This document shows positions 34,485-43,758 of a DNA stretch of 64,000 nt, one piece after another. Positions within the stretch are counted from its first letter, which is position 1, and each line of letters opens with the position of its first letter. The notes beneath the pieces are model-generated. The model saw only the letters and a program-made list of their open reading frames with translations. It searched no databases and was not told the DNA's origin. Location of the stretch: contig NZ_LBMN02000011.1 in assembly GCF_001042485.2 (NCBI RefSeq), positions 103,272 through 167,271 on the forward strand, read 5' to 3'. Source of the DNA: Bacillus paralicheniformis. Its GTDB lineage: Bacteria > Bacillota > Bacilli > Bacillales > Bacillaceae. The position numbers and the translations under genes were made by a program.

Positions 34485-36203
34485 TTATGCCATATTGAAG
34501 GTTTCTTTTACGAATTGTACAACCTCTTCTGTTGTGCTCATGGACAGAATTTGCTCTTTGAACGATTCCGTCTCTTTTTTAGAAAGCTTGCTGATTTGCG
34601 TTCTTGCCGGCAGGATTGACGTCGCGCTCATTGAGAACTCGTCCAGTCCAAGACCGAGCAGGATCGGGATCGCGATTTCATCTCCCGCCATTTCGCCGCA
34701 CATGCCGACCCATTTTCCTTCTTTATGGGCCGCTTCAATGACAAGCGTGATCAGGCGGAGAATCGCAGGATTGTACGGCTGGTAAAGGTAAGATACCCGC
34801 TCATTCATCCGGTCAGCAGCCATCGTATATTGAATCAGGTCATTCGTTCCGATGCTGAAGAAATCCACTTCTTTAGCGAATTGATCAGCGATCACAGCTG
34901 TTGAAGGGATTTCAACCATCATACCGACTTCAATGTCTTCGGAAACTTGTTGACCTTCAGCTTTCAGCTTTTCTTTTTCTTCTAAAAGAATTGCTTTCGC
35001 TTCTTTAAATTCGTTTACAGTCGCGATCATAGGGAACATAATTTTTAAGTTTCCATATGTACTTGCCCGAAGCAGCGCACGAAGCTGCGTTCTGAAAATC
35101 TCTTGCTCATCAAGGCAAAGACGGATCGCTCTGTATCCCAAGAAAGGGTTCATTTCTTTTGGCAGTTCTAAATATGGAAGCTCTTTGTCTCCGCCGATAT
35201 CAAGAGTACGAACGACAACTGATTTGCCTTCCATACGCTCAAGAACGGTTTTATAGGCATCAAATTGCTCCTCTTCAGTCGGAAGCTGGTCTCTGCCCAT
35301 GTAAAGGAATTCAGTCCGGTAAAGGCCGACTGCTTCTCCTCCATTTTCCAGAACGCCTTTTACATCATCAGGTGTACCGATATTAGCGGCAAGTTCCACA
35401 TGATGTCCGTCATTCGTTACAGTCGGTTCATTGACAAGCTTCGCCCATTCGGCTTTTTGCGCCAGGAAGGCTTGATGCTTTTCTTCGTATTCGCTGATTG
35501 TTTCCTGGGCAGGATCAACGATGACATCGCCATTGATACCGTCAACGATCACTGTTACGCCGTTTTGAATGCCTTTTGTTGCCGCTTTTGTGCCGACAAC
35601 GGCCGGAATTTCAAGCGAGCGCGCCATGATGGCTGAGTGGGACGTCCGTCCGCCGATATCTGTTGTAAACCCTTTAACAAAGTTGCGGTTTAGTTGCGCT
35701 GTATCAGACGGTGTCAAGTCTTCGGCTACGATGATGACCTCTTCGGAAATCAGACTCGGGTTCGGAATTTCAACGCCGAGAAGATGCCCTGTGACACGCT
35801 TGGTGACATCGCGGATGTCTGCGGCGCGTTCTTTCATATATTCGTTATCCATCGACTCGAACATTGTGACGAACATGTCGGCCGTTTCTTTTAAAGCGAA
35901 TTCCGCGTTGACGGAGTCCGATTTGATTTTGTCTTTAATCGGGTTTAACAGTTCCGGATCGCTTAATACTAACAAATGTGCAGAAAAGATTTCCGCTTTA
36001 TCTTCTCCAAGCTCTTTCAATGCATGGTTTTTAATGATTTCAAGCTCTTTTTTAGAACGCTCGATGGCGTCTTCAAAACGATTTACTTCCGCATCAGAAT
36101 CAGAGATGTTTTTCTTTTCAACCGTTAGATCAGGCTCCTCAAGCCGATATGCTTTGGCGATCGCAATACCGGCTGAAGCGCCTATTCCTTTTAGTTCAAG
36201 CAT
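34485..36203 (-). CDS. ptsI: PtsI, PTS enzyme I
   Basis: 572 residues. Takes phosphate from PEP to its active His in [13 protein letters not shown] (near residue 190) and passes it to HPr. The C-terminal PEP-binding barrel shows [21 protein letters not shown] and [17 protein letters not shown], with Cys in [11 protein letters not shown]. The start shares one base with the ptsH stop, so the genes are translationally coupled. Confidence 0.97.
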   Translation of the reverse strand: MLELKGIGASAGIAIAKAYRLEEPDLTVEKKNISDSDAEVNRFEDAIERSKKELEIIKNHALKELGEDKAEIFSAHLLVLSDPELLNPIKDKIKSDSVNAEFALKETADMFVTMFESMDNEYMKERAADIRDVTKRVTGHLLGVEIPNPSLISEEVIIVAEDLTPSDTAQLNRNFVKGFTTDIGGRTSHSAIMARSLEIPAVVGTKAATKGIQNGVTVIVDGINGDVIVDPAQETISEYEEKHQAFLAQKAEWAKLVNEPTVTNDGHHVELAANIGTPDDVKGVLENGGEAVGLYRTEFLYMGRDQLPTEEEQFDAYKTVLERMEGKSVVVRTLDIGGDKELPYLELPKEMNPFLGYRAIRLCLDEQEIFRTQLRALLRASTYGNLKIMFPMIATVNEFKEAKAILLEEKEKLKAEGQQVSEDIEVGMMVEIPSTAVIADQFAKEVDFFSIGTNDLIQYTMAADRMNERVSYLYQPYNPAILRLITLVIEAAHKEGKWVGMCGEMAGDEIAIPILLGLGLDEFSMSATSILPARTQISKLSKKETESFKEQILSMSTTEEVVQFVKETFNMA

Positions 36204-36469
36204 TATTCGCCTAAACCTTCGCTTTTCATTGTTTCTTCAAGTGCGGAAAGAGCATCATTTTCATCAGCGCCGGAAGCAGAAATCGTAATTTCAGCACCTT
36301 TAGCAATACCTAGTGACATAACACCCATAATTGATTTAAGGTTGACGGTTTTTCCGTTATATTCCAAATTAATATCTGCATCATATTTGCTTGCTGTTTG
36401 TACAAGAACAGTCGCTGGACGAGCGTGGATTCCAGAATCTGCAGTTACTTTAAACGTTTTTTGTGCCAT
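36203..36469 (-). CDS. ptsH: PtsH, HPr phosphocarrier
   Basis: 88 residues. His15 ([12 protein letters not shown]) accepts phosphate from enzyme I; Ser46 ([12 protein letters not shown]) is the target of HPr kinase for catabolite repression with CcpA. Second gene of ptsGHI and also likely served by a promoter in the ptsG-ptsH gap. Confidence 0.97.
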   Translation of the reverse strand: MAQKTFKVTADSGIHARPATVLVQTASKYDADINLEYNGKTVNLKSIMGVMSLGIAKGAEITISASGADENDALSALEETMKSEGLGE

Positions 36470-36529
36470 TTTTTATCAATCTCCTTTTAATTTAAAGCTT
36501 TTAGTACATTCACAATATTATATCATACA

Positions 36530-36557
36530 GCCGTACATGTCATCTGACAAGTACGGC
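36530..36557 (-). terminator. Hairpin in the ptsG-ptsH gap
   Basis: GCCGTACTTGTC-AGAT-GACATGTACGGC, twelve-base arms with one mismatch and little T run, followed by TATAAT (about 36,515-36,520). Probably a partial terminator or mRNA-stabilising stem plus an internal promoter for ptsHI. Confidence 0.6.
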
Positions 36558-36569
36558 CATTTTGTGAAT

Positions 36570-38666
36570 TTATTTTTCAACGCGGACGATATCGTCCTGT
36601 GTCAGGCTGACATTGCCTTCTGCCTTTAAGCTCACGCTTTCGCCTTCTTGAAGGTTCGTGAACACGATCGGCGTCATCAGGGAAGGTACGCTGTCCTTCA
36701 CTTTTTCAATGTCGACTTCAAGCAGTTTCTGGCCCGGCTCAACCCGGTCACCTTCAGAAACAAATGCAGTGAAGCCTTCACCTTTCAGGCTGACCGTATC
36801 GATTCCAAAGTGGATCAGAATTTCTCTGCCGCCGTCAGACTGCAGACCGATCGCATGCTTTGTCGGGAACACGTTCAGCACTTTCCCTCTTACAGGTGAC
36901 ACAACTGTGCCTTCTGCAGGAAGAATCGCGAATCCGTCGCCCATCATTTTTCCGGAGAATACTTGATCCGGAACATCTGTAATCGGATGAAGCTCACCAG
37001 CAAGCGGTGAAACGAATACTTCTTCACCTGATTCATTTTGAAGAGGCTCGACCATGACTTCTTCGATTTGCTGCTCTACTTCCTCGGCAGCGTTTGGTGC
37101 TTTTTCAGGACGCGGCGTGCGGCCTGACATAATGTCTTGCATTTGCGATTTTAAATTGTCGGATCTTGGTCCGAAAATCGCTTGGATGTTATTGCCGACT
37201 TCCAGCACGCCGGATGCGCCGAGTTTTTTCAAGCGCTCTTTGTCAACTTTCTTCTGATCGTTGACTGTGACGCGAAGTCTTGTGATACAAGCGTCAAGGT
37301 GTTTGATGTTTTCTTGGTCACCCATCGCCTCTAGAATTTGATAAGGAAGATCTCCTGCTGCTTCTTTGCCTTCATCAGCGGATTCTGCAGCTGCATCTTC
37401 GCGTCCAGGCGTTTTCAAGTTGAACTTGCGGATGGCAAATCTGAATCCGAAGTAGTAGACGACAGCCAGGACTAAACCGACAGGAATGACAAGCCACCAA
37501 GCTGTACGGTTCGGCAGAATTCCGAACAGGAAGTAGTCGATCAAACCGCCGGAGAATGTCATCCCGATCTTAACATTTAAAATGTCCATCATCATGAATG
37601 ACAGGCCGGCAAACACACAGTGAATCGCAAACAGAATCGGAGCGACGAACAAGAATGAGAATTCGATCGGCTCAGTGATCCCTGTTAAGAATGATGTCAA
37701 TGCTGCTGAACCCATAATACCGGCAACAAGCTTTTTGTTCTGCGGTTTTGCCTCATGATAAATAGCGAGCGCTGCCGCAGGAAGACCGAACATCATGAAC
37801 GGATACTTACCGGTCATAAATGTACCCGCTGTCAAATCGACGCCGTCTTTGATTTGCGCCATGAAAATTCTTTGGTCACCGCGGACAATTTCTCCCGCCT
37901 GATTCGTATAGCTGAAGAACTCGTACCAGAACGGCGAGTAGAAAATATGGTGCAGACCGAACGGGATGAGGGCCCGCTCAATCATTCCGAAAATGAGAGC
38001 TGCGACCGCTTCATTTGCTGCAAGCAAGTTTGTCGAAAAGCTGTTCAGCGCGCCTTGGATCGGCGGCCAGATAAACAGCATGACGAGTCCCAGCAGCAAT
38101 GCACAAATCGATGTAATGATCGGAACAAAGCGCTTTCCGGCAAAGAATCCTAAATACTGCGGAAGCTCGATTGTGTAGAATCGGTTGTACATGGCAGCGG
38201 CCAGGACACCGACAATAATACCCCCGAATACCCCCGTTGCCAATGTCGGTATGCCGAGCATTGTCGTGTATTCCGGATGGTTTTGAGTAAAGAACTGTGC
38301 TCTTTCAACTGCGTCGCTTGGAATCGAACCGTTTTGAAGAAGCACTGCACTCATCGTGACATTCATAACAAGATATCCGATAATAGCGGCGATTCCGGCA
38401 ACACCGTCGCCGTTAGCCAAACCGATGGCAACCCCGACTGCGAAAAGGAGCGCCAAGTTGGTGAACACGACGTCACCTGAACTTTCCATCACTTTCGCAA
38501 CAAGCTGAACGGTGCTGTTCGTTAAGAATGGTGCGACTTTTGTCATCTGCGGATTTTGCATGGCATTACCAAGCGCGAGCAGAATCCCTGCAGCCGGCAG
38601 GATCGCAACAGGAAGCATCAGCGCCCGTCCAATTTTTTGCAGAACGCCAAATAGCGATTTAAACAT
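36570..38666 (-). CDS. ptsG: PtsG, glucose PTS permease EIICBA
   Basis: 698 residues with domains in order EIIC (about 1-400, eight or more membrane segments), EIIB (about 425-515, phosphocysteine in DACITRLRV) and EIIA (about 545-698, His in [11 protein letters not shown]). Imports and phosphorylates glucose. Expression needs GlcT antitermination at the leader structure immediately upstream. Confidence 0.97.
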   Translation of the reverse strand: MFKSLFGVLQKIGRALMLPVAILPAAGILLALGNAMQNPQMTKVAPFLTNSTVQLVAKVMESSGDVVFTNLALLFAVGVAIGLANGDGVAGIAAIIGYLVMNVTMSAVLLQNGSIPSDAVERAQFFTQNHPEYTTMLGIPTLATGVFGGIIVGVLAAAMYNRFYTIELPQYLGFFAGKRFVPIITSICALLLGLVMLFIWPPIQGALNSFSTNLLAANEAVAALIFGMIERALIPFGLHHIFYSPFWYEFFSYTNQAGEIVRGDQRIFMAQIKDGVDLTAGTFMTGKYPFMMFGLPAAALAIYHEAKPQNKKLVAGIMGSAALTSFLTGITEPIEFSFLFVAPILFAIHCVFAGLSFMMMDILNVKIGMTFSGGLIDYFLFGILPNRTAWWLVIPVGLVLAVVYYFGFRFAIRKFNLKTPGREDAAAESADEGKEAAGDLPYQILEAMGDQENIKHLDACITRLRVTVNDQKKVDKERLKKLGASGVLEVGNNIQAIFGPRSDNLKSQMQDIMSGRTPRPEKAPNAAEEVEQQIEEVMVEPLQNESGEEVFVSPLAGELHPITDVPDQVFSGKMMGDGFAILPAEGTVVSPVRGKVLNVFPTKHAIGLQSDGGREILIHFGIDTVSLKGEGFTAFVSEGDRVEPGQKLLEVDIEKVKDSVPSLMTPIVFTNLQEGESVSLKAEGNVSLTQDDIVRVEK

Positions 38667-38786
38667 GTTTTAACCCCCTCTAAGGATAGTTTGACCTTAC
38701 AGCAAAAATTCATGACAACTTCGTTCAAAAGACTGCTTTTTCATCCAAATAAACCGTTTACATTTCGCCTTTAGAACGACAAAAAA

Positions 38787-38880
38787 GGCATGGGTGAAAG
38801 CGGGTACACTAAGAAACAAAAGACAGCGTCTTCATTTCTTCCCTTTTTTCACTCATGCCTGATCGAATCAGTAACACGTT
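38787..38880 (-). promoter_or_regulatory. ptsG leader: RAT antiterminator and terminator
   Basis: On the minus strand GTGTTACTGATTCGATCAGG (about 38,858-38,878) is the ribonucleic antiterminator target. It runs into a terminator whose arms GGCATGAGTGAAA (38847-38859) and TTTCACCCATGCC (38787-38799) close over a 47-base loop and end in TTTTTT. GlcT binding would favour the RAT over the terminator when glucose is present. Confidence 0.9.
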
Positions 38881-38889
38881 ATAAAGGCG

Positions 38890-39735
38890 TTATGAAATTT
38901 TATTAGTTAAACGGTACAAATGCAATGTCAAATAAACGGCTTCTGCCTCATGAACCGGTTTCTTGAGCGCTTGCTGCAAGATCTTGATCATCTTCCAAGC
39001 AGTATTGTAACACAGCGGATATTCCGTTTTCAACAATAACATTAATTTTTCCGGCTCCTGAATCGGCTCGTCCCGTTTAATCCTGTCGATCGTAAAGCGC
39101 AAGTGCCTGATCAGCCGCAAATAGTTCACACTTTCCCTGTTGACCTGCATCTGGAACGAATCCTCGATGACCTGGACAAGCCTGGAGATCAGTTGGGAAT
39201 GCTGATTGACTTCAGAAAGCGGGCGGTTCGTCATCGCACTGTGGATATGAAGTGCGATAAACCCGATTTCGCCTTCAGGCAGCTGAATGTCTGATTTTTC
39301 ATTTATCATATCGACGGCTTCTTTGGCGACTTCGTATTCCTTCGGATAAAGCGATTCCGTCTCAAGCAAAAACGGATTCTTCATATCAAATCCCTTTTCT
39401 AAGCGCTTAACCGCAAATGCGATATGGTCCGTCAACGCGACATGAATGTGTTCGTTCAGCGGCTGGCCGATTTTTTGCGCGATATGGTAGATAACATCAT
39501 TGGCGATATCAACCATTTTTTCATCGACATAAGTGAGGAGCTTCTTATACTGCGATTGTTCCTTATCATTTTCCAAGATAAACATTTTTTCATAGTTCTC
39601 ATGTTCGATAAGATCTCCGCGCTTTTTGCCAAAACCGATTCCTTTGCCAATCAAGACAACTTCTCTGTAATCATCATGGAGAGCGATTAAAACGTTGTTG
39701 TTGAGTACCTTTTCAACGGTAAAGGATCTGTTCAC
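38890..39735 (-). CDS. glcT: GlcT, transcription antiterminator of ptsGHI
   Basis: 281 residues: N-terminal CAT RNA-binding domain (MNRSFTVEKVLNNNVLIA, about 1-60), then PRD1 and PRD2 with conserved His residues (DHIAFAVKRL, ALHIHSAM). Dephosphorylated when glucose is transported, it dimerises and binds the RAT. Directly upstream of ptsG on the same strand. Confidence 0.95.
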   Translation of the reverse strand: MNRSFTVEKVLNNNVLIALHDDYREVVLIGKGIGFGKKRGDLIEHENYEKMFILENDKEQSQYKKLLTYVDEKMVDIANDVIYHIAQKIGQPLNEHIHVALTDHIAFAVKRLEKGFDMKNPFLLETESLYPKEYEVAKEAVDMINEKSDIQLPEGEIGFIALHIHSAMTNRPLSEVNQHSQLISRLVQVIEDSFQMQVNRESVNYLRLIRHLRFTIDRIKRDEPIQEPEKLMLLLKTEYPLCYNTAWKMIKILQQALKKPVHEAEAVYLTLHLYRLTNKIS

Positions 39736-39872
39736 GATCCTCAGCTCCTTTTTGTCATCAATCTCTCATATCGTACAAAACTCATGAAAGCGCGTCAATT
39801 TATTTTGACCTTTTTGATGAAAAATGTCGAAATTTGATCACTGTCTGGAAAATGATTGATGTTTTGATTACA

Positions 39873-40844
39873 TTACACAGTCGCCCTTTTGATCAGCTTG
39901 TATGGAACGGTCTGTTTTTCCGGGCCGGCACCGCCGATTCTTTTTCGCAAAAGGCGAAACGCATGCTTCCCCATTTCCTTTATATTAATTTTGATCGTTG
40001 AAATGCCCAGCACTTCACTGATTGGCTGGTTGTCACAGCTTAAAATGGCGAGGCTTCCGGGAATATCCACCTGATGACGCTGCGCTTCAAGAAACATACC
40101 AGCTGTTACTTGGTCGTTGGCGATAAAAACAGCTGTCGGCTTCTCCTCCATCTCTCTCCATTCAGAGAACAGCTTTTGCCCGTCGGTTATCGTCAGCGAC
40201 CGCTCGAATACCCATTCTTCCCGGTAAGGCTCCCCGATCGCGGCCAAAGCTTCCTTGTATGCCTCAAGGCGAAAATGGCTGTTCATGCCATTTTTCCTTG
40301 CCAAACCAATGGCGATTTTTGTGTGCCCCTTTTCAATCAAAAAATCCAGTCCTAACCGGAAAGCATCTTTGTGCGGAATGCTGACCGTTGAAAAATACCG
40401 TTCGCTTGAGTCCTGGCACAGAATGAACGGACCGGTCTCATGCCAGTCCAAAAGCGCTTCATCAGACATCGCTTTTGAACAGAAAATCAGGCCGTCCACC
40501 TGTCTTTGTTTCAGCTGCTCCAATGCAAAAATTTCTTTTTCCAATTGATAATTTGTTTGATAAAGCGAAAAGTGAACGCCTTCCTTTGCAGCTTCTTCAG
40601 CGATTCCTTCCAGCAGCTCGCCGAAATAAGGGAGGCCGATGGTCGGCAGCACAACACCTATCATATTTGAAAAGCCTTTGGATAAATGAACGGCATGCAT
40701 ATTCCTTGCATATTCGAGACGTTCAATCGTCTCAAGAACTTTTTGGCGTTTTTCTTCTTTGACATACGGATGGCCGTTGAGAACCCTTGAAACAGTCGTG
40801 ATGGAAACCCCTGCGGTTTCAGCTATTTCCCTGATATTTGCCAT
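39873..40844 (-). CDS. ykvZ: YkvZ, LacI-family regulator
   Basis: 323 residues. The N-terminal helix-turn-helix IREIAETAGVSITTVSRVLNGHPYV includes the hinge, then a periplasmic-binding-like effector domain. Effector and targets unknown. Neighbouring glcT-ptsGHI suggests sugar control, but that is inference. Confidence 0.9.
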   Translation of the reverse strand: MANIREIAETAGVSITTVSRVLNGHPYVKEEKRQKVLETIERLEYARNMHAVHLSKGFSNMIGVVLPTIGLPYFGELLEGIAEEAAKEGVHFSLYQTNYQLEKEIFALEQLKQRQVDGLIFCSKAMSDEALLDWHETGPFILCQDSSERYFSTVSIPHKDAFRLGLDFLIEKGHTKIAIGLARKNGMNSHFRLEAYKEALAAIGEPYREEWVFERSLTITDGQKLFSEWREMEEKPTAVFIANDQVTAGMFLEAQRHQVDIPGSLAILSCDNQPISEVLGISTIKINIKEMGKHAFRLLRKRIGGAGPEKQTVPYKLIKRATV

Positions 40845-41055
40845 TCGTTTCCCTTCTTTCTTTCAAATCTTTTCATACATGCCGGATCATTTCGCGTCAT
40901 AAAGAAATTATATCGCTTGGAGACGTGGATTTTGATCGTTTTCGAAATTTTTTTCGGGGTTCTATAAATATGAAGAAAACAGTGAAGAAGATGTACGGAG
41001 AAAAAAACCGGCTGATATGAAAATATTTCACAATCAGCCGATACACGAAATATTT

Positions 41056-41781
41056 TTATCTAAACCATGCTTTTCCAAGGTTATTCATGAAATTGTGATC
41101 ATTGAAAGGAACGTTTGCGCTTCCGAAATCCGTCGTGTTCAATGCGTTTCTTGCGGCGGGCGTCAAATCTTCCCATCCGATGAGAGGCTGGGTTCCGCCC
41201 TTTGCGCTGTCCACATATAAACTGTGGTTAATCGGTGCTTGAGGAGCATCATAGCGGATTTTCGGATGATCACCTTCCATGATCTTGTTGTTTGGAGCTG
41301 TTTTTTGAAATTTACCGTGCTGAGAATAAGCGATGGAAAACACTTTTGGATTTTGATTTGCCGGGTTATCGATCCATACGACGATTCCTTCCCAGTCATG
41401 TCGATGGCCGAATGCATTAAAAGGCAGAGGTGAATCTTTAGGAAAATACCATGCGTACATAATCGCCCATACTCCATTGTACCATGCAGAGCGGGAGTAC
41501 ACTTGTCCCACGCTTTTGCTGCAGTGTCCTTCGGGCGCTCCGGTAGGCTCCAGGCCTCCGCTTGTATTGCCTTGTGCGTCAACTGCGGGAAAAGGCACGC
41601 AGCCGCTTGCGACCTTTAAATAAGGCTGAAAACGTTTGGCCGCTTTTTGAGAAACCGTCACAGGGGTTACTTCACTGAAGCCTTGCACTTTGTCATGATC
41701 AATCACTTTCGCGTCAGCTGCCGGTACGATACTGACAAAAGCAAATATCGACAAAAACAGTACATATCCTAATGTTTTCAC
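41056..41781 (-). CDS. NPP1 / Nep1-like secreted protein
   Basis: 241 residues from GTG at 41779-41781. A signal peptide (cleaved after about residue 24, near ADA-KV) leads into the NPP1 fold, which contains the family heptapeptide GHRHDWE and two cysteines (SGCVPF and GHCSKS), the pattern of type 1 NLPs. In plant pathogens such proteins bind sphingolipids and damage dicot membranes; the role in a soil Bacillus is unproven. Long leader with its own signals. Confidence 0.9.
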   Translation of the reverse strand: MKTLGYVLFLSIFAFVSIVPAADAKVIDHDKVQGFSEVTPVTVSQKAAKRFQPYLKVASGCVPFPAVDAQGNTSGGLEPTGAPEGHCSKSVGQVYSRSAWYNGVWAIMYAWYFPKDSPLPFNAFGHRHDWEGIVVWIDNPANQNPKVFSIAYSQHGKFQKTAPNNKIMEGDHPKIRYDAPQAPINHSLYVDSAKGGTQPLIGWEDLTPAARNALNTTDFGSANVPFNDHNFMNNLGKAWFR

Positions 41782-42178
41782 TCTTTGCTAGCTTCCTTTC
41801 ATAGATAATGGACTTCAAATCATTAGAGAAGTTTTTTAACGCTTATTTGTGTGGGGGTGAATCCGCAATCATTGCGGGGACTGAAATATCTGGATGAGAG
41901 ATGAAATTGTCTGCGGCAGATTTAATTTGTCAGCGTTTGTCCCATTTAATCCCTCCCTTCTTTTGAGCTTAGTATACAAATTTTTCACATGAGAATAATG
42001 ATGCAATCCGATTATCTTTTGATCAATCTAAATCCCCATAATAAAAACAAAAAGGCGCTGTAGATTCATTCATCAAACGATCATCAGAAGACTTTTTCAA
42101 CGTCAATCATATTAAGCGGCTAGGCAAAATTCCTGAAAACCCTGACATCAGGGTTTTTTATTAATTTAGGGCTTGATA
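41782..42178. promoter_or_regulatory. Leader of the NPP1 gene and intergenic region
   Basis: On the minus strand TATACT (41971-41976) is followed by GGGAGGG (41951-41957), a seven-codon frame MGQTLTN (41922-41945) and a perfect palindrome CCGCAAT-G-ATTGCGG (41863-41877), all before the NPP1 start. The part from about 42,000 to 42,135 has no gene that I can support and ends in a terminator. Confidence 0.5.
42136..42162 (+). terminator. Terminator without an obvious gene
   Basis: AAACCCTGA-CAT-TCAGGGTTTTTT-type hairpin, T run on the plus strand. No upstream plus-strand gene is evident, so it may end a small transcript from 41,990-42,135 or insulate the next gene. Confidence 0.7.
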
Positions 42179-42192
42179 TGGAAAGCGTTTCA
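42179..42192 (+). promoter_or_regulatory. Catabolite-responsive element (cre)
   Basis: TGGAAAGCGTTTCA fits the cre consensus TGNAANCGNTNNCA at all fixed positions. It lies 63 bases before the small membrane-peptide gene and may place it under CcpA. Confidence 0.7.
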
Positions 42193-42254
42193 TAATTTAG
42201 AATGAAGGCAGCACCGGTGCTGAACACGTTTTCATTCCAGAAAGGGGAAGAAAA

Positions 42255-42389
42255 ATGGGTATCTTCATTCTGATTCTATTATGTATCGTTATCGTACTGT
42301 CTTCAAAAGCAGCGATGAAACCGCTTAAAGAAAAACACGAGATCAAACCATTCCGTTCCTTTGACGATTTTTTCATTTCAAAGGATTGA
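42255..42389 (+). CDS. Small membrane peptide downstream of a cre site
   Basis: 44 residues: MGIFILILLCIVIVLSSKA forms one membrane helix, followed by a charged tail KPLKEKHEIKPFRSFDDFF. AAAGGGGAAG precedes the ATG, and a GC-rich terminator follows. It is too short for most annotation cut-offs. No family recognised. Confidence 0.7.
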   Translation: MGIFILILLCIVIVLSSKAAMKPLKEKHEIKPFRSFDDFFISKD

Positions 42390-42423
42390 CGCGGGTAATA
42401 AGACAAACGATTCACGTCAGCAT

Positions 42424-42461
42424 AAAAAAGAACCCGCGCGCGGGCGCGGGTTCCGTTTTTT
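42424..42461. terminator. Bidirectional GC-rich terminator
   Basis: GAACCCGCGC/GCGCGGGTTC stem flanked by A and T runs, shared by the small peptide gene and ykvY. Confidence 0.88.
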
Positions 42462-43554
42462 ATGAAATGACAGTCAGCTCTTTTGGATACTTTGTCAGCG
42501 CTTCTGCTCCATCGGCAGTGACAAGTACATCATCCTCGATGCGCACCCCTCCGATTTCCGGCACATAGATGCCGGGTTCAATCGTGTATACCATACCTTG
42601 TTTTAAAAGCTCATCATTGTTATGGCTCATGGACGGGTATTCATGAGGCGAAATCCCGAGCCCATGCCCGAGACGGTGAGGAAAGTAATCGCCATAGCCC
42701 GCTTTTTCGATGATGCCGCGCGCTTTTAAATCAAGATCGCCGATTCTGACACCGGGCTTACTCATCTTAAGCGCCTCTGTTTCGGCCTGAAGCACCGTAT
42801 CATATATTTCTTTTTGTTTTTCACTCACATTTTGATACACGAGCGTTCTTGTAATATCAGAGCAGTATCCGTCAATGATCACGCCTAAATCAAAGAGGAC
42901 GAAATCGCCCGGCTTAAGCGTGCGGCTGCCCGGGTTTCCGTGCGGCTGTCCTGACTTTTCTCCGAAAAGGACCATTGTGGAAAACGACATCCCCTGGACT
43001 CCTTTTTTCTTCAGCTCATACTCGATTTTAGCGACGACATCGATTTCCGCTATCCCCTCTTTTAATGCGGCGGCTCCTGCTTCGACTCCGTAATCGGCAA
43101 GCTTGGCCGCTTCACGGAGGATGCTGATTTCTTTTTCGTCTTTGATGACGCGGATTTGGTTCAGCCTTTCTTCCGCAGAGACAAGCTCCGCACCGCTTGT
43201 GACCGCCTGCAGCATTTCGGCGCGCGACAGAGCAAGCGTTTCTTTTTCAACCGCCACTTTTGAACATTGGCTGTTTCGCTTTTGAAGCGCTGAAGATATG
43301 AGTTCCCAAGGGTTTTGATGATCCCCGTATCCGATGATCTCATACGCCCAGCCGGCTGCTCTCGCCTGACCGGCCTCCATTTGCGGACAAACAAAAAACG
43401 GCTCTTCATCTTGAAAAATAAAAACGCCCATCAGCCGTTCGTGCGGTTCTGTATAAAAGCCGGTAAGATAAAATACGTTTTCTTTTGAATGAATAAAAGC
43501 CGAAGATATGTTTTTTTCTTTCAGCCAGGAAGAGATTTGTTTAATTCTTTCCAT
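42460..43554 (-). CDS. ykvY: YkvY, Xaa-Pro dipeptidase (M24 peptidase)
   Basis: 364 residues from MERIKQISSW. Creatinase-like N-terminal domain, then the pita-bread metallopeptidase with the five metal ligands in DLGVIIDGYCSDITRTLV, HRLGHGLGISPHEYP, EPGIYVPEIGGVRIEDDV. Cleaves X-Pro dipeptides in the cytosol. Upstream in-frame codons are open, but the family starts here. Confidence 0.92.
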   Translation of the reverse strand: MERIKQISSWLKEKNISSAFIHSKENVFYLTGFYTEPHERLMGVFIFQDEEPFFVCPQMEAGQARAAGWAYEIIGYGDHQNPWELISSALQKRNSQCSKVAVEKETLALSRAEMLQAVTSGAELVSAEERLNQIRVIKDEKEISILREAAKLADYGVEAGAAALKEGIAEIDVVAKIEYELKKKGVQGMSFSTMVLFGEKSGQPHGNPGSRTLKPGDFVLFDLGVIIDGYCSDITRTLVYQNVSEKQKEIYDTVLQAETEALKMSKPGVRIGDLDLKARGIIEKAGYGDYFPHRLGHGLGISPHEYPSMSHNNDELLKQGMVYTIEPGIYVPEIGGVRIEDDVLVTADGAEALTKYPKELTVIS

Positions 43555-43722
43555 GCTCCTTTTCACTCCTTGAGACAGTTTCCGTACCATACATTTAACA
43601 TGTAAAAGCATCACATCCATTGTATCAGTTTTTCCCGTCTCTTGCTCACCGCTTATGTATTGTGGGGATGCCACCCGCTTCGATTATTGCCGCCTCTTCC
43701 TCAAACAGCCCTCTGATGTGAA

Positions 43723-43752
43723 AAAACGGCTGCCGTTAGCATGCAGCCGTTT
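43723..43752 (-). terminator. Terminator of zosA
   Basis: AAACGGCTGC-loop-GCAGCCGTTT. Confidence 0.85.
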
Positions 43753-43758
43753 CTTTAT

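Noticed and set aside
36282..36569. Plus-strand frames opposite ptsH/ptsG
   Set aside because: They are antisense reflections of strongly conserved PTS coding sequence without their own ribosome sites.
41782..42135. Known riboswitch class in the NPP1 leader
   Set aside because: I compared it by eye with FMN, TPP, SAM, lysine, purine and Mg2+ motifs and found no match; only the palindrome and mini-frame are supported.
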